Assembly (NCBI RefSeq): GCF_003323715.1
Contig: NZ_QOIN01000039.1
Span: 186,001 to 250,000 of the forward strand
Direction: 5' to 3'
From: Streptomyces diacarni
GTDB taxonomy: Bacteria > Actinomycetota > Actinomycetes > Streptomycetales > Streptomycetaceae
DNA: 64,000 nucleotides
The position numbers were made by a program, and so were the translations under genes. This document shows, piece after piece, positions 8,721 through 18,332 of the stretch (its first letter is position 1; each line of letters begins with the position of its first letter). A model generated the notes under the pieces. That model ran no database searches. It was given only the letters and a program-made list of their open reading frames with translations, and was not told the DNA's origin.

Positions 8721-8754
8721 GGTAGAACGGCCATTCTAGAGTGACCGTTCTACC
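8721..8754. promoter_or_regulatory. TetR operator, overlapping inverted repeats
   Basis: GGTAGAACGG (8721-8730) is the exact inverse of CCGTTCTACC (8745-8754). Between them TAGAACGG/CCATTCTA forms a second near-perfect repeat. The site fills the gap of the divergent TetR and hydrolase genes, as expected for a TetR pair. Confidence 0.7.
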
Positions 8755-8764
8755 GGGAGCCGCT

Positions 8765-9607
8765 ATGCGCGAGGTCGAGGTACCTGCCGGTGTCATCGAG
8801 TACGACACGGTGGGCTCGGGCCCACCGGTCGTCCTGCTCCACGGGCTGCTGATGAACCACACGGTGTGGGACCGTGTGCTGCCCCTGCTGCCGCACGGAT
8901 TCACCTACGTACGCCCCGTACTGCCGCTGGGATCCCACCGGCGGCCGATGAACCCGGACGCGGACCTGACCCTGCGCGGACTGGTCCACCTCGTCGCCGA
9001 CTTCCTCGACGCCCTCGCCCTGGACGCGGTCACCCTGGTGCACTCCGACTGGGGCGGGGCGCTCTTCCTCACCGCCCACGGCCGGGACGAGCGTGTCGCC
9101 CGACAGGTGATCCTTCCGTGCGAGGCGTTCGAGAACTTCCCGCCGGGGCTGCCCGGCAAGATGGTGAACCTCGCCGCCCGCGTCCCCGGTGGGCTGCGGT
9201 TCGCCGCCCGCCAACTGCGCGTCGGCGCTCTGCGCGGTCTGCCGATGCTGTTCGGACAGATGGCTCGCCGCCCGGTGCCGGACGACCTGGTGCGCGGCTG
9301 GACCGAACCTCTCCTGCGGGAACCCGGCGTCCGGCGCGACCTCCTGGCCTACTGCCGCGGGGCCATGGACAGGGAGGAACTCGTACGCGACACCGAGGCG
9401 CTGCGCCGGTTCACGGGCGAGGCCCTGGTCCTGTGGTCGCCCGACAACCGCGTGATGCCACCCGAGCACGGCCACCGTCTGGCGCGGTTGCTGCCGGCCG
9501 GGCAGTACGCCGAAGTGCCCGACGCGCGGGTGCTGTCCATGCTGGACGAGCCCGAGAGCGTCGCGCGTGAGATCGGCGACTTCCTCACCTCTCCCTGGGC
9601 CCGATAG
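8765..9607 (+). CDS. Alpha/beta-hydrolase
   Basis: A 280-residue alpha/beta-hydrolase with the oxyanion-hole strand VVLLHGLLMNHTVWDR near residues 22-37. The nucleophile-elbow position reads LVHSDWGGALF. Here S-D-W-G-G carries an Asp where esterases have Ser in G-x-S-x-G, as in haloalkane dehalogenase-type hydrolases. The acid (VLWSPDNRVMP) and a late region near ARVLSMLDEPE follow; I do not see a canonical catalytic His there. It is divergent from the TetR gene and likely under its control. The substrate is unknown. A dehalogenase, epoxide hydrolase or degenerate esterase are all possible. Confidence 0.8.
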   Translation: MREVEVPAGVIEYDTVGSGPPVVLLHGLLMNHTVWDRVLPLLPHGFTYVRPVLPLGSHRRPMNPDADLTLRGLVHLVADFLDALALDAVTLVHSDWGGALFLTAHGRDERVARQVILPCEAFENFPPGLPGKMVNLAARVPGGLRFAARQLRVGALRGLPMLFGQMARRPVPDDLVRGWTEPLLREPGVRRDLLAYCRGAMDREELVRDTEALRRFTGEALVLWSPDNRVMPPEHGHRLARLLPAGQYAEVPDARVLSMLDEPESVAREIGDFLTSPWAR

Positions 9608-9858
9608 CCGAGCGGTGGTCGCTCCAGAGCAGGCCGGTAGCCGCTCCGCAGCCGGCCGGAGAGCGTCGGTGGCCGAATCCGAGAGCCGTACGCCTGTGAG
9701 GTTTACGGGACAGCGTGGCGGTTAGAAGGAAGACCACGTGCTTGGGAGGACAGGCACATCCGCGGGAGGCGACCGTTCACGGCGCCCCGGGTGTGTCACC
9801 CGAGCCGCTGCTCCCGCGGTGGTCCACGTGTCAGCGACACCGCAAGGAGGCAGTTTCC

Positions 9859-10683
9859 ATGTCTGCCGTTCGGTACCGTCCCCAGCGAGCCCGCCACAGC
9901 CACAACGACGCCCCCGACACCGCCGAGGACTTCCAGCGTCTCGCCGCCCTCCCGCACGGGCCGCAGCGGGAGGAGCTGAGCGCTCGGCTGGTGGAGGCGT
10001 GGCTGCCGATGGCGCGGAGGCTGGCCGCCAAGTACCGCAACCGCGGCGAGAACCTCGAAGACCTGGAACAGGTGGCGGCCCTCGGCCTGGTCAAGGCCAT
10101 CGACCGCTACGACCCCGCACAGGGCACCCCGTTCGTGCCGTTCGCCGTACCCACCATCACCGGCGAGATCCGCCGCCACTTCCGCGACCACACCTGGGAC
10201 GTCCACGTACCGCGCCGCGTGCAGGAGATGCGCAACAAGGTGCGCGCCGCGGTCCGCGAACTGGCCACGGCGGCGGACGACCACATGCCCTCGGCCGAAC
10301 GGATCGCCGAGCACACCGGCCTCACCCGGGAAGAGGTGGCGACCGGCCTGGAGGCCATGGACAGCTTCCGCAGCCTCTCGCTGGACGCGGCCACCACCGG
10401 CTCGGACGACGGGTTCTCCCTGGCCGACACGCTCGGCAGCAAGGAAGCCGGCTTCGACACCGTGGTCGCCCGCGAGGCGGTCAAGCCGTGCCTGCGCGCG
10501 CTGCCCGAGCGGGAACGCAAGGTGCTCTACCTGCGCTACTTCCGCGACATGACCCAGTCGCGGATCGGCAAGGAGCTCGGCATCTCCCAGATGCACGTCT
10601 CCCGCCTGCTGTCCAAGAGCTGCGACCGCGTCCGCCGCCAGATCGAACACGGTCGCCCTGCCACACGCGCTCACCATGCCTGA
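9859..10683 (+). CDS. RNA polymerase sigma factor, SigB/SigF/SigG family
   Basis: A 274-residue group 3 sigma factor. Region 2 is seen at LARKYRN-like MARRLAAKYRNRGENLEDLEQVA (about 45-70), with the core-binding DLEQVAALGLVKAIDRYDP. The promoter -10 recognition segment TITGEIRRHFRD follows, then region 3 (MPSAERIAEHTGLTREEV) and a region 4 helix-turn-helix (SRIGKELGISQMHVSRLLSK). AAGGAGG precedes the ATG at 9859. Streptomyces has many such factors governing osmotic stress and differentiation, usually with an adjacent anti-sigma gene. None is adjacent here. The upstream GTTTAC (9701-9706) may be a SigB-type -35 for autoregulation, without a convincing -10. A hairpin terminator follows the stop. 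Confidence 0.92.
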   Translation: MSAVRYRPQRARHSHNDAPDTAEDFQRLAALPHGPQREELSARLVEAWLPMARRLAAKYRNRGENLEDLEQVAALGLVKAIDRYDPAQGTPFVPFAVPTITGEIRRHFRDHTWDVHVPRRVQEMRNKVRAAVRELATAADDHMPSAERIAEHTGLTREEVATGLEAMDSFRSLSLDAATTGSDDGFSLADTLGSKEAGFDTVVAREAVKPCLRALPERERKVLYLRYFRDMTQSRIGKELGISQMHVSRLLSKSCDRVRRQIEHGRPATRAHHA

Positions 10684-10687
10684 CCGC

Positions 10688-10721
10688 GAGTGCCTCACCC
10701 GTCATGTCGGGTGAGGCACTC
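10688..10721 (+). terminator. Terminator of the sigma factor gene
   Basis: Perfect 14-base arms (10688-10701 and 10708-10721, arm GAGTGCCTCACCCG) enclose a 6-base loop, starting 4 bases past the stop. Confidence 0.75.
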
Positions 10722-10810
10722 GCCGCGGCGCGGGGTGGGTGACCGTACGGTACTGTGCGAGCCGGTCGATGGTCGACGGGTAGGGGTATGCGGCAGGCAG
10801 GGAGAGCGGT

Positions 10811-11653
10811 ATGGATCCATCAGAACTCGGCCGCGCAGTCGAGGCCGGACGGGCGACGGCCTCGGAGCTGGGCCTTCAGGTCGACGACGCGTTCGTCGTC
10901 CACAACTCGGACCGCGTCGCGCTGCACCTGGCGCCCTGCGATGTCCTTGCCCGGGTCGCGCCGTTGGGGCATCTGGCCGACTCCGAGTTCGAGGTGGAGG
11001 TTGCTCGCCGTCTCGCCGACGCCGACGCTCCGGTGGCTGAGCTCGAGCCCCGTGTCGAGCCTCGGGTCCATGTGCGCGACGCCTTCGCCATCTCGCTGTG
11101 GACCTACTACGCGCCTGTGGGACGGGAGATCGCGCCGGCCGCCTACGCGGAGGTGTTCCTGCGGCACCACGCTGCCCTGCGCCGGCTCGATCTGGACGCG
11201 CCGCACTTCACCGATCGGGTCGCCGCGGCGCTGCGGGAGGTCAACGACCGGGAGCGGTCTTCCGAGCTGTCCGATCGCGACCGGGAACTCGTCAGCGACA
11301 CACTCGGTGGACTGGGCACCGCGTTCAGCGACGACAGAGCCGGCGACCAGTTGCTGCACGGCGAGCCTCACCCGGGCAACCTCCTGAACACGAGGAGAGG
11401 GCCGCTTTTCGTGGACCTCGCCACGTGCTGCCGGGGGCCGGTCGAGTTCGACCTCGCGCACGCGCCCGAAGAGGTGGCAGCACACTACCCGGGGGCTGAC
11501 CACGGGCTCATCCACCGGTGCCGCGCCCTGAACTGGGCGATGTTCTCGGCCTGGCGCTGGCGCCGAGACGACCAGATGCCCGACCGGAGCCACTGGAGAG
11601 TGGAAGGGCTCAACCGGGTTCGGGCCGCACTCGATCGCTGCGGACGGGGCTGA
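10811..11653 (+). CDS. APH-family phosphotransferase (aminoglycoside/choline kinase-like)
   Basis: A 280-residue kinase-fold protein. The ATP-lobe strands are seen in FVVHNSDRVALHLAP and the FEVEVARRLADADAPV helix. The catalytic loop is LLHGEPHPGNLL near residue 187, giving the Brenner motif H-G-E-x-H-x-x-N, followed by the metal-binding FVDLATCC. The usual catalytic Asp in the loop is Glu here. APH-fold enzymes phosphorylate aminoglycosides, macrolides, choline or sugars, and the actual substrate cannot be read from the sequence. The gene is monocistronic, and its stop codon lies inside the left arm of a terminator hairpin. Confidence 0.82.
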   Translation: MDPSELGRAVEAGRATASELGLQVDDAFVVHNSDRVALHLAPCDVLARVAPLGHLADSEFEVEVARRLADADAPVAELEPRVEPRVHVRDAFAISLWTYYAPVGREIAPAAYAEVFLRHHAALRRLDLDAPHFTDRVAAALREVNDRERSSELSDRDRELVSDTLGGLGTAFSDDRAGDQLLHGEPHPGNLLNTRRGPLFVDLATCCRGPVEFDLAHAPEEVAAHYPGADHGLIHRCRALNWAMFSAWRWRRDDQMPDRSHWRVEGLNRVRAALDRCGRG

Positions 11654-11692
11654 ACCGGGAGGCGGCGGCACAGCTGACTCCGGTTCAGCCCC
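11646..11692 (+). terminator. Terminator overlapping a stop codon
   Basis: The arms GGGGCTGAACCGG (11646-11658) and its exact complement (11680-11692) are 21 bases apart. The TGA stop of the phosphotransferase (11651-11653) is inside the first arm, so a ribosome finishing translation would cover it. Confidence 0.6.
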
Positions 11693-11828
11693 GTCTCCCG
11701 CTCCTCGCTCGGCAAGCCGCCCCACCCGTGTCCCGCCCCGTGTCCCCCGGCGTCCGCGTGCAGACTGTGCGGACTGTGCGGACAGCGCGGACAGCGGCGG
11801 AAGGGCGGGCCGGGGGGACTGCGGGGTG

Positions 11829-13238
11829 TCAGGCCGCCCTCCGTGCCCTCGCCCGGTGCGCCGACGCGAGGTCGGCGAAGCGGCGGCCGCTGCTCTTGAC
11901 CGTGCGGCGCTGCGTCGGGTAATCGACGTGCACGAGACCGAACCGTTGCGCGTAGCCGTACGCCCACTCGAAGTTGTCCAGCAGCGACCAGGCGAAGTAC
12001 CCGGCCAGCGGCACGCCTTCGCGGACGGCGCGACCGCAGGCTGCCAGATGCTCCTCCAGGTAGCGGACGCGTTCGGGGTCGTCGATGTGGCCGTCAGGGC
12101 CGACGGTGTCGGGGTAGGCGGAGCCGTTCTCGGTCACGTAGAGGCAGCGGGCGCCGTAGTCGTCCGTCATCCGGCGCAGTGTCCTGGTGAGCCCTTCGGC
12201 GTGCACCTCCCAGCCCATGCCGGTCACCCGCGCCCCCGTCGGCAGTGCGGCGGGCCGCGCCCGGGGGAAGGGCCCTTCCGGGTCGTCGCGCAGGACGTTG
12301 CGGAAGTAGTAGTTGAGGCCGAGCCAGTCCAGCGGGGCCGCGATGGTCTCCAGGTCGCCGTCGCGGGCGGGCGGCTCGGTGCCGTACAGCTCGATCATGT
12401 CGGCGGGGTAGCCGCGGCCGTGCACGGGGTCCATCCACCAGCGGTTGACGTGTCCGTCGGAGCGCCGCGCGGCGGCGACGTCGGCCGGATCGTCGGAGGC
12501 GGGTTCGCAGTGGGTGAGGTTGTTGACCAGGCCGACGCGGGCGCCGGGCGCGTGGGCGCGCAGCGCCTCGACCGCGTATCCGTGGCCCAGGTGCAGGTGG
12601 AAGGAGGCGCGTACGGCGGCGGTGATGTCCGTCAGCCCTGGCGCCATCCGGCCCTCGTAGTGCCCGATCCAGGCCGAGCACAGCGGCTCGTTGAGGGTGG
12701 CCCAGTGCTGGATGCGGTCGCCGAGCCGGGCGGCGACGACCGCGGCGTACTCCCCGAACCGTTCGGCTGTCTCCCGCGCGGGCCAGCCGCCCCGGTCCTG
12801 GAGGATCTGCGGCAGGTCCCAGTGGTAGAGGGTGGCGAAGGGGGTGATGCCCGCCTCCAGCAGAGCGTCGGTCAGCCGGTCGTAGAAGCCCAGGCCCCGC
12901 TCGTTGACCTGGCCGCCGCCGTCGGGCAGCACGCGTGGCCACGCGAGGGAGAAACGGTAGGCGTCGAGACCCAGCTCGCGCATGAGTGCCACGTCCTCGG
13001 GCCAGCGGTGGTAGTGGTCGCAGGCCACGTCTCCGGTGTCGCCGCCGTCCACCTTGCCCGGGGTGTGGCTGAAGGTGTCCCAGATGGAGGGCGAGCGGCC
13101 GTCCTCGGTGACCGCGCCCTCGACCTGGTACGCGGCGGTCGCGGCGCCCCACACGAAGTCGTCGGGCAGGTCGCCGGTGCTCTCGTGCGGCCCGTCGGGG
13201 GAAGGGGCGGGAGTTGCACAGCGGTGCGTGTCGGACAC
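11829..13238 (-). CDS. GH1 beta-glucosidase
   Basis: A 469-residue cytoplasmic glycoside hydrolase family 1 enzyme that cleaves beta-glucosides such as cellobiose with retention. The family signature [15 protein letters not shown] is at residues 28-42. The acid/base glutamate is in TLNEP (E184) and the nucleophile is in YVTENG (E370). The substrate-binding [14 protein letters not shown] lies near the C-terminus. The GTG at 13238 with GAAAGGAT upstream is the start. It is the last gene of a four-gene operon behind the binding protein and two permeases. This layout matches cebEFG-bglC of Streptomyces, although the regulator here is ROK rather than LacI. Confidence 0.93.
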   Translation of the reverse strand: MSDTHRCATPAPSPDGPHESTGDLPDDFVWGAATAAYQVEGAVTEDGRSPSIWDTFSHTPGKVDGGDTGDVACDHYHRWPEDVALMRELGLDAYRFSLAWPRVLPDGGGQVNERGLGFYDRLTDALLEAGITPFATLYHWDLPQILQDRGGWPARETAERFGEYAAVVAARLGDRIQHWATLNEPLCSAWIGHYEGRMAPGLTDITAAVRASFHLHLGHGYAVEALRAHAPGARVGLVNNLTHCEPASDDPADVAAARRSDGHVNRWWMDPVHGRGYPADMIELYGTEPPARDGDLETIAAPLDWLGLNYYFRNVLRDDPEGPFPRARPAALPTGARVTGMGWEVHAEGLTRTLRRMTDDYGARCLYVTENGSAYPDTVGPDGHIDDPERVRYLEEHLAACGRAVREGVPLAGYFAWSLLDNFEWAYGYAQRFGLVHVDYPTQRRTVKSSGRRFADLASAHRARARRAA

Positions 13239-13303
13239 GGAGATCCTTTCGCAGGGAACAGCGGGGTCGCCCGGCGCGGGGCGCCCCGACCCGGCGGCTG
13301 AGG

Positions 13304-14353
13304 TCACTTGACGGAGCCGGCGGTCAGGCCGGCGACGAGGTAGCGCTGGAGGAGCAGGAATCCGGCGACGATGGGCACGCTCACCACCAGGGAAGCGGCC
13401 ATGACCTGGTTCCAGTAGACCTCGGTCTGCGTGGAGTAGCCCTGGAGGCCGATGGAGAGGGTGCGGGTGACGTCGTTGGTCATCACCGAGGCGAACAGCA
13501 CCTCGCCCCAGGCGGTCATGAACGCGTAGATGCCCACGGCGACGATGCCAGGGGTGGCGGCGGGCACGAGGACGCGGAAGAGCGCGCCGAGTGCTCCGCA
13601 CCCGTCCACCTGGGCGGCCTCGTCCAGGTCGCGGGGTATGGAGTCGAAGTAGCCGGCCAGCATCCAGATGGACAGCGGCAGGGTGAAGGTCATGTAGGTG
13701 AGGATCAGTGCGCCGCGTGAGCCGTAGAGGGCGATGCCGGTGGCGTTGCCGATGTTGACGAACAGCAGGAACAGCGGCAGCAGGAAGAGGATGCCGGGGA
13801 ACATCTGCGTGGAGAGCACCGTCACGGTGAACACGCGCTTGCCCCGGAAGCGGTAGCGGCTGACGGCGTAGGCGGCGAAGGTCGCCACGACCACCGAGCA
13901 CAGTGTCGCGGCGGCGGAGACGATGAAGGAGTTGAGGAAGTACCGGCCCAGCGGCACCGTCTCCCAGATGTCCAGGTAGGGGCGGATCGTCAGGTGGGCG
14001 GGGATCCAGCGGAAGGAGCCCGTCACGTCCTGGAGCGGTTTGAGAGAGCTGCTGAGCATCACGTAGAGCGGGGTGGCGGCGAAGACCGCCAGGAGCGTCA
14101 GCAGGATCCGCCGGGTCCACAGGAAGGAGACGGGCGCCGCCATCGGGCTGCGCGCCGCACCGGCACGCCCCGAGCGGCGGGCGCCTCCTGCCGTACGGCG
14201 GGCGCGGCGGCCGAGCCGATCGGGTGCGGCGCCGCGGGTGGAGGCGGCCGGGGCGCCACGGGGGGAATCAGCCGAGGCGCCGCGGGTGGAGGCGGCCGGG
14301 GCGGCGGACGCGGTGCTGGTGGCGGACGCGGGGGTCGGGACGCCCTCAGACAT
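13304..14353 (-). CDS. Carbohydrate ABC permease (MalG/CebG type)
   Basis: A 349-residue inner-membrane permease of the CUT1 family with six predicted helices. The cytoplasmic coupling motif is [21 protein letters not shown] near residue 255, the EAA loop that docks with the ATPase. The first 70 residues are a long Ala/Ser/Arg-rich cytoplasmic extension with two ASTRGA-type repeats. The start ATG at 14353 overlaps the stop of the other permease by 8 bases, showing translational coupling. No ATPase gene is in the operon; in Streptomyces this class is energised by the shared MsiK ATPase, which I infer here. Confidence 0.92.
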   Translation of the reverse strand: MSEGVPTPASATSTASAAPAASTRGASADSPRGAPAASTRGAAPDRLGRRARRTAGGARRSGRAGAARSPMAAPVSFLWTRRILLTLLAVFAATPLYVMLSSSLKPLQDVTGSFRWIPAHLTIRPYLDIWETVPLGRYFLNSFIVSAAATLCSVVVATFAAYAVSRYRFRGKRVFTVTVLSTQMFPGILFLLPLFLLFVNIGNATGIALYGSRGALILTYMTFTLPLSIWMLAGYFDSIPRDLDEAAQVDGCGALGALFRVLVPAATPGIVAVGIYAFMTAWGEVLFASVMTNDVTRTLSIGLQGYSTQTEVYWNQVMAASLVVSVPIVAGFLLLQRYLVAGLTAGSVK

Positions 14354-15482
14354 GGGCCCTCTTCCTTCGCCTGGTACCGCAGGACCGGGTGGCGCGCGGG
14401 GCACGTTCCCTGGTCAACAGCAGATACGCCGCCGTGACCAGCAGCAGGAACAGCAGCAGCAGGACGGACATCGCCGAGCCGGCACCGAAGTCCCAGGTGG
14501 CGAAGGACGACTGGTAGATGTGCAGGGAGATCAGGTCGGCCGACTCGGGAGCCGACTTGCCGAACAGCACGAAGGGGACGTTGAAGTCGTTGAACGTCCA
14601 CAGGAACAGCACCAGGACCAGGACCTGGTTGACCGGCCGCAGCGCGGGCAGCGTGATGTGCCGGATCTGCCGCCACATCCCGGCGCCGTCGATCGCGGAC
14701 GCCTCGTAGACGTCCCGTGGGATATTCTGAAGGGCGGCCGTCAGCATCAGGAAGGCGAACGGCCAGGTCCGCCAGACCGAGACGACGACCAGGGAGAAGA
14801 AACTGTTGTCGCCCACGAGCCAGAAGGGCGGTGCGTCGGTGAGCCCGAGTTGGTCGTGCAGCACGTGGTTGACCAGCCCGTTGTCCCGCTGGAGCAGGAA
14901 CGACCAGGTGATGACGGCCGCGTAGACGGGCAGCGCGTACGGCGTGAGGAACAGTGCGCGCAGCAGCCCCCGGCCGCGGAAGGTGTCCTGCATCAGGATC
15001 GCCGCAGTGGCGCCCAGCAGCCAGGCGAGTCCGACGGCGAGCACGGTGAAGGCGCAGGTGATGGCGAAGGAGCGGAGCAGTGCCTCACCCACGGGGGCGT
15101 TGACGTCCACGGCGATGTGGAAGTTGTCCAGGCCGGCCCAGGGCGCCGCGCCCCAGTTGCGGATGTACTCCTGGGTCAGGTCCCGGAACGCCATGGTGAT
15201 GCCGGTGATCATCGGCACGATGTGCACCAGCAGTTCGAGCACCAGCGCCGGGACGAGCAGCAGGTAGGGCAGCCCGGCGTGGCGTACCCGGTCGCGCAGC
15301 GCGGACGTGCCGCGTCCCGCTGACGGCGGCGATGGCGTCGGCGGCGCGGGTGCGTGACCCGGGCTCGCCGGGGCGTCCCGCGGCGCGTCCTTCGCCGCGC
15401 CGGCGGGCGCGGGAGGAGGGACGGCCGAGGCCGCGGGGTCCGGCGCCGGCGCGGCGGTGGAGCGGCGGTCTCCGCGGGTCAC
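14346..15482 (-). CDS. Carbohydrate ABC permease (MalF/CebF type)
   Basis: A 378-residue CUT1 permease that pairs with the MalG-type subunit. After an Ala/Pro-rich N-terminal tail of about 65 residues come six helices (first at YLLLVPALVLELLVHIVP). The EAA loop reads YEASAIDGAGMWRQIRHITLP. It starts at GTG 15482, seven bases behind the binding-protein stop, and overlaps the next permease. The position between a solute-binding lipoprotein and a beta-glucosidase points to an oligo-beta-glucoside as the cargo. Confidence 0.92.
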   Translation of the reverse strand: MTRGDRRSTAAPAPDPAASAVPPPAPAGAAKDAPRDAPASPGHAPAPPTPSPPSAGRGTSALRDRVRHAGLPYLLLVPALVLELLVHIVPMITGITMAFRDLTQEYIRNWGAAPWAGLDNFHIAVDVNAPVGEALLRSFAITCAFTVLAVGLAWLLGATAAILMQDTFRGRGLLRALFLTPYALPVYAAVITWSFLLQRDNGLVNHVLHDQLGLTDAPPFWLVGDNSFFSLVVVSVWRTWPFAFLMLTAALQNIPRDVYEASAIDGAGMWRQIRHITLPALRPVNQVLVLVLFLWTFNDFNVPFVLFGKSAPESADLISLHIYQSSFATWDFGAGSAMSVLLLLFLLLVTAAYLLLTRERAPRATRSCGTRRRKRAHV

Positions 15483-15489
15483 GGCCGCG

Positions 15490-16806
15490 TCACTTCCGCA
15501 TCTGCTGCTGGGCCTTGGCGAGCCGTTCGCGCACGGACTCGGTGGTGACCTTCTGGCCCGCGGCCGCCTGGGCGAACAGCTCCTTCATGGCGGTGCCGAC
15601 CAGCGTCTCGAACTTCGACTCGTCGGGCACCTGCGGCAGCGGTGCGGCGCTGTCGGCGAGCACGGCGCGCATCACCTTCTCGTCCTTGTCTCGGGGCGCC
15701 GCCTTCTGTGCGGCCCGTACCGGAGACAGGGACCCGTAGGTGGTGTTGAGTTTGTGCTGCTCGGCGTTGGAGGTCATGAACTTCACGAACTTCAGCGCGC
15801 CGTCGATGTTGTCGGTGTTCTTCAAGACGGCCAGGTTGATGCCCGCGACCATGGACGTGGTGCCCCGGTCACCGGTGTCGGAGGCCGACTGCACGGGAAC
15901 GGGGGCGACGCCGTAGTCGTCCGGCTTCATGCCGTTGCCCAGCAGCTGGGAGCGGGCGGCCTGCCACAGCAGCATCCCGGCCTTGCCCTTGGCGAAGTCG
16001 CGCACCGACTGGCGGGCCGCGTACTCGGCGTTGCCCTTCGCGGAGATCCGGTCCTGGGCGAGGAAGTCCACGTACTGCTTGACGGCCTTGACGTTCCCCG
16101 GTTTGTCGAAGGTCGCCTTGCCCGAGGCGTCGAAGAAGTCGGCTCCGTGCTGCTTGCCGAACACGAAGGCGTGGTGGGCGTTCTCGACCGGGTCGCCGGC
16201 TTCCAGCGCGAGTCCGTAGTGGCCGTCACCCGTCAGCTTCTTGCCCGCGGCGACCAGTTCCTGCCAGGTCTTGGGCGGCTCGTCGATACCGGCCTGCCGG
16301 AACATCTTCTTGTTGTAGTAGAGCGCGTAGGTCAGCGAGTAGAGCGGCACGGCGGCAGGCGGCTTGCCCTCGGCGCCGGTCGCGGCGAGCGCGGAGGGGC
16401 TGAACCGGTTCTCGCCGCCGATCTTCGCCATGTTCTTGTCGTCGAAGGGCAGCAGCGCGTCGCTCTTCTGGAGCGACGAGGACCAGGTGTTGCCGATGTT
16501 GAGGACGTCGGGGCCCTGCCCGGAGGAGGCGGCGGCAAGGATGCGGTCGAGCAGACTGGACCAGGGGATGACCTCCAGTTTGACCTTGATCCCGGTCTGC
16601 TTCTCGAACTTGGCCAGCTCCGGTTTCAGGATCTTCTTGTCCTCCTGGAGGCTGGATGCCTGGTTGGTCGCCCAGTACGTCAGCTCTTTGGGTTTGTCGT
16701 TGCTGCCCGCGCCGTCAGTGGTCGTTCCTCCTCCGCAACCGGAGGCGAGCGCGGCTGTCAGTGCCGTGGTGAGCGCGGCGGCTGCCGCCGTACGGAATCT
16801 GCGCAT
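15490..16806 (-). CDS. Sugar-binding lipoprotein of an ABC importer
   Basis: A 438-residue solute-binding protein of the bacterial_1 (CUT1) family, anchored outside the membrane. The signal peptide has twin Arg near the start and the lipobox LASGC, with the lipidated Cys at position 24. Typical features follow: KELTYWATN, the hinge strand DVLNIGNTW and the C-terminal LVGTAMKELF. GGGAGGTG lies 12 bases before the ATG at 16806. It is the first gene of the operon, transcribed away from the ROK regulator across an inverted repeat that should hold its operator. The ligand is probably cellobiose or a related beta-glucoside. Confidence 0.93.
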   Translation of the reverse strand: MRRFRTAAAAALTTALTAALASGCGGGTTTDGAGSNDKPKELTYWATNQASSLQEDKKILKPELAKFEKQTGIKVKLEVIPWSSLLDRILAAASSGQGPDVLNIGNTWSSSLQKSDALLPFDDKNMAKIGGENRFSPSALAATGAEGKPPAAVPLYSLTYALYYNKKMFRQAGIDEPPKTWQELVAAGKKLTGDGHYGLALEAGDPVENAHHAFVFGKQHGADFFDASGKATFDKPGNVKAVKQYVDFLAQDRISAKGNAEYAARQSVRDFAKGKAGMLLWQAARSQLLGNGMKPDDYGVAPVPVQSASDTGDRGTTSMVAGINLAVLKNTDNIDGALKFVKFMTSNAEQHKLNTTYGSLSPVRAAQKAAPRDKDEKVMRAVLADSAAPLPQVPDESKFETLVGTAMKELFAQAAAGQKVTTESVRERLAKAQQQMRK

Positions 16807-16883
16807 GGCCTGTGGCACCTCCGGGAGGCGTGGGGAAGCGTCGAGCCTCAAGGCCGGGGCGTTAACCCCCTGAAGGCGGCTCG

Positions 16884-16910
16884 TACTTAACTTGGAGCGT
16901 GAGTTAAGTA
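16884..16910. promoter_or_regulatory. ROK operator (9-9-9 inverted repeat)
   Basis: TACTTAACT (16884-16892) and AGTTAAGTA (16902-16910) are exact inverse copies around a 9-base spacer. The site sits in the gap between the divergent binding-protein and ROK regulator genes. A-T-rich half sites of TTAAC type are typical for ROK repressors. Confidence 0.75.
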
Positions 16911-17039
16911 GTGAAAGAATTGCCCGTCAAGACATCGCGCACCGGTAAGTTGCCCCGCGGACCGCGCGACCGGCACCGCGCACGCGTACGGGACCGGCAG
17001 CGGCGAGCCGTGGCGCGGCCGCCGCGAGGAGGGAGCCAG

Positions 17040-18311
17040 ATGACCGGCGAGAAACGGCGGACGGTGCGCGACCTGCGCCGCACCAACCGCGCCACCCTGC
17101 TGCGCCGCCTCTACTTCGACGGGCCGCTCAGCCGCCAGGAGTTGGGCCCCGCCACCGGCCTCAGCTCCGCCTCGGTCTCGAACGTCACCTCCGAACTCCT
17201 CGCCGAGGGCCTGCTGGAGGAGGCCGGCTTGGTCGACTCCGACGGTGGCAGGCCGCGCACCCTGCTGCGGGTCGCCCCGGCAGCCGGGACGCTGATCGGA
17301 GTGGACGTCGGAGAGACCAGGGTGCGCGTTGAACTCTTTGATCTGGCACTGACCGAAAGGGCCCGCGCCGAATACCCGCTGCGCGAGGGCGGACACGCGA
17401 TGGCGCACGTGCTGCGGTTGATCGCGGACGGGCTCACCGCCGTACGCGCACAGGCCGCGCGGGCCGGGGTCCCGGGGGCCGCCGCGCCGCTGGGCATCGG
17501 CGTCGGCGTGCCTGGCATCGTCGAGCAGGACCCGGAGCGCTCAGGTGCCGTCGTGCACGGCCAGACGGTCGGCTGGGACGCGGTGCCGCTGGAGGCGCGG
17601 CTGCGCACGGAGGCGGGGCTCCCGGCGCGAACGCCGCTGTTCGTCTCGAACGGCGCCAAGACCCTCGGTCAGGCCGAGATGTGGTTCGGCGCCGGGCAGG
17701 GCGTGCGGGACGCGGTGGTCGCGCTGATCGGCTCCGGGGTCGGCTCCTGCGTCATCACCGACGGCAGCGCCTACGGCACCGCGTCCCGCGGCGCCGCCGA
17801 GTGGGGACACACCACCGTGCACCTGGACGGGCGGCGCTGCCGGTGCGGCGCCCGCGGCTGCCTGGAGGCGTACATCGGCGCCTCCGCCGTACTGGAGCGC
17901 TGGCGCGCCGCGGGTGGCACGCCACGGGGCGACGAGGAGAGCGGGCTGGCCGATCTCGTCGGTTCGGCGGACCCGAGCGCCGAGACGGTCCTCGCCGAGA
18001 CGGCCCGCTTTCTCGGGGCGGGCATCGCCGACCTGGTCAACCTCTTCAGCCCCGAACGCATCGTCCTCGCCGGCTGGGCCGGACTGCTGCTGGGCAGCCG
18101 CATACTGCCCGCTGTGCGCGCGGCCGCCGAGGAGCGCGCACTGCACCACCCCGCGGCCCGTACGACGATCGAGCTGGGCCGCCTCGGCCCGGACGCCGTC
18201 ACCGTCGGTGCCGCCTCCCTTCCTCTGACCCGCTTCCTCGACGCGGGTGGCCGCGCGCCGCAATCCGCTCCCCCGCCGGCGCTGGGGGCACCGAACGCCC
18301 GGGCCAGGTAG
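17040..18311 (+). CDS. ROK-family transcriptional repressor
   Basis: A 423-residue regulator with an N-terminal winged helix (LRRTNRATLLRRLYFDGPLSRQELGPATGLSSASVSNV, about residues 10-50) fused to a ROK sugar-kinase-like body. The body shows the nucleotide-loop relic LIGVDVGETRVRVELFDL, EWGHTTV and the zinc motif CRCGARGCLEAY. These repressors release DNA when a sugar binds. I chose ATG 17040, just behind GAGGAGGGAGCC, over an earlier in-frame ATG lacking a ribosome site. Divergence from the beta-glucoside operon makes that operon its likely target. Confidence 0.9.
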   Translation: MTGEKRRTVRDLRRTNRATLLRRLYFDGPLSRQELGPATGLSSASVSNVTSELLAEGLLEEAGLVDSDGGRPRTLLRVAPAAGTLIGVDVGETRVRVELFDLALTERARAEYPLREGGHAMAHVLRLIADGLTAVRAQAARAGVPGAAAPLGIGVGVPGIVEQDPERSGAVVHGQTVGWDAVPLEARLRTEAGLPARTPLFVSNGAKTLGQAEMWFGAGQGVRDAVVALIGSGVGSCVITDGSAYGTASRGAAEWGHTTVHLDGRRCRCGARGCLEAYIGASAVLERWRAAGGTPRGDEESGLADLVGSADPSAETVLAETARFLGAGIADLVNLFSPERIVLAGWAGLLLGSRILPAVRAAAEERALHHPAARTTIELGRLGPDAVTVGAASLPLTRFLDAGGRAPQSAPPPALGAPNARAR

Positions 18312-18332
18312 GGCGATCCGCGCAGCGGGGCG

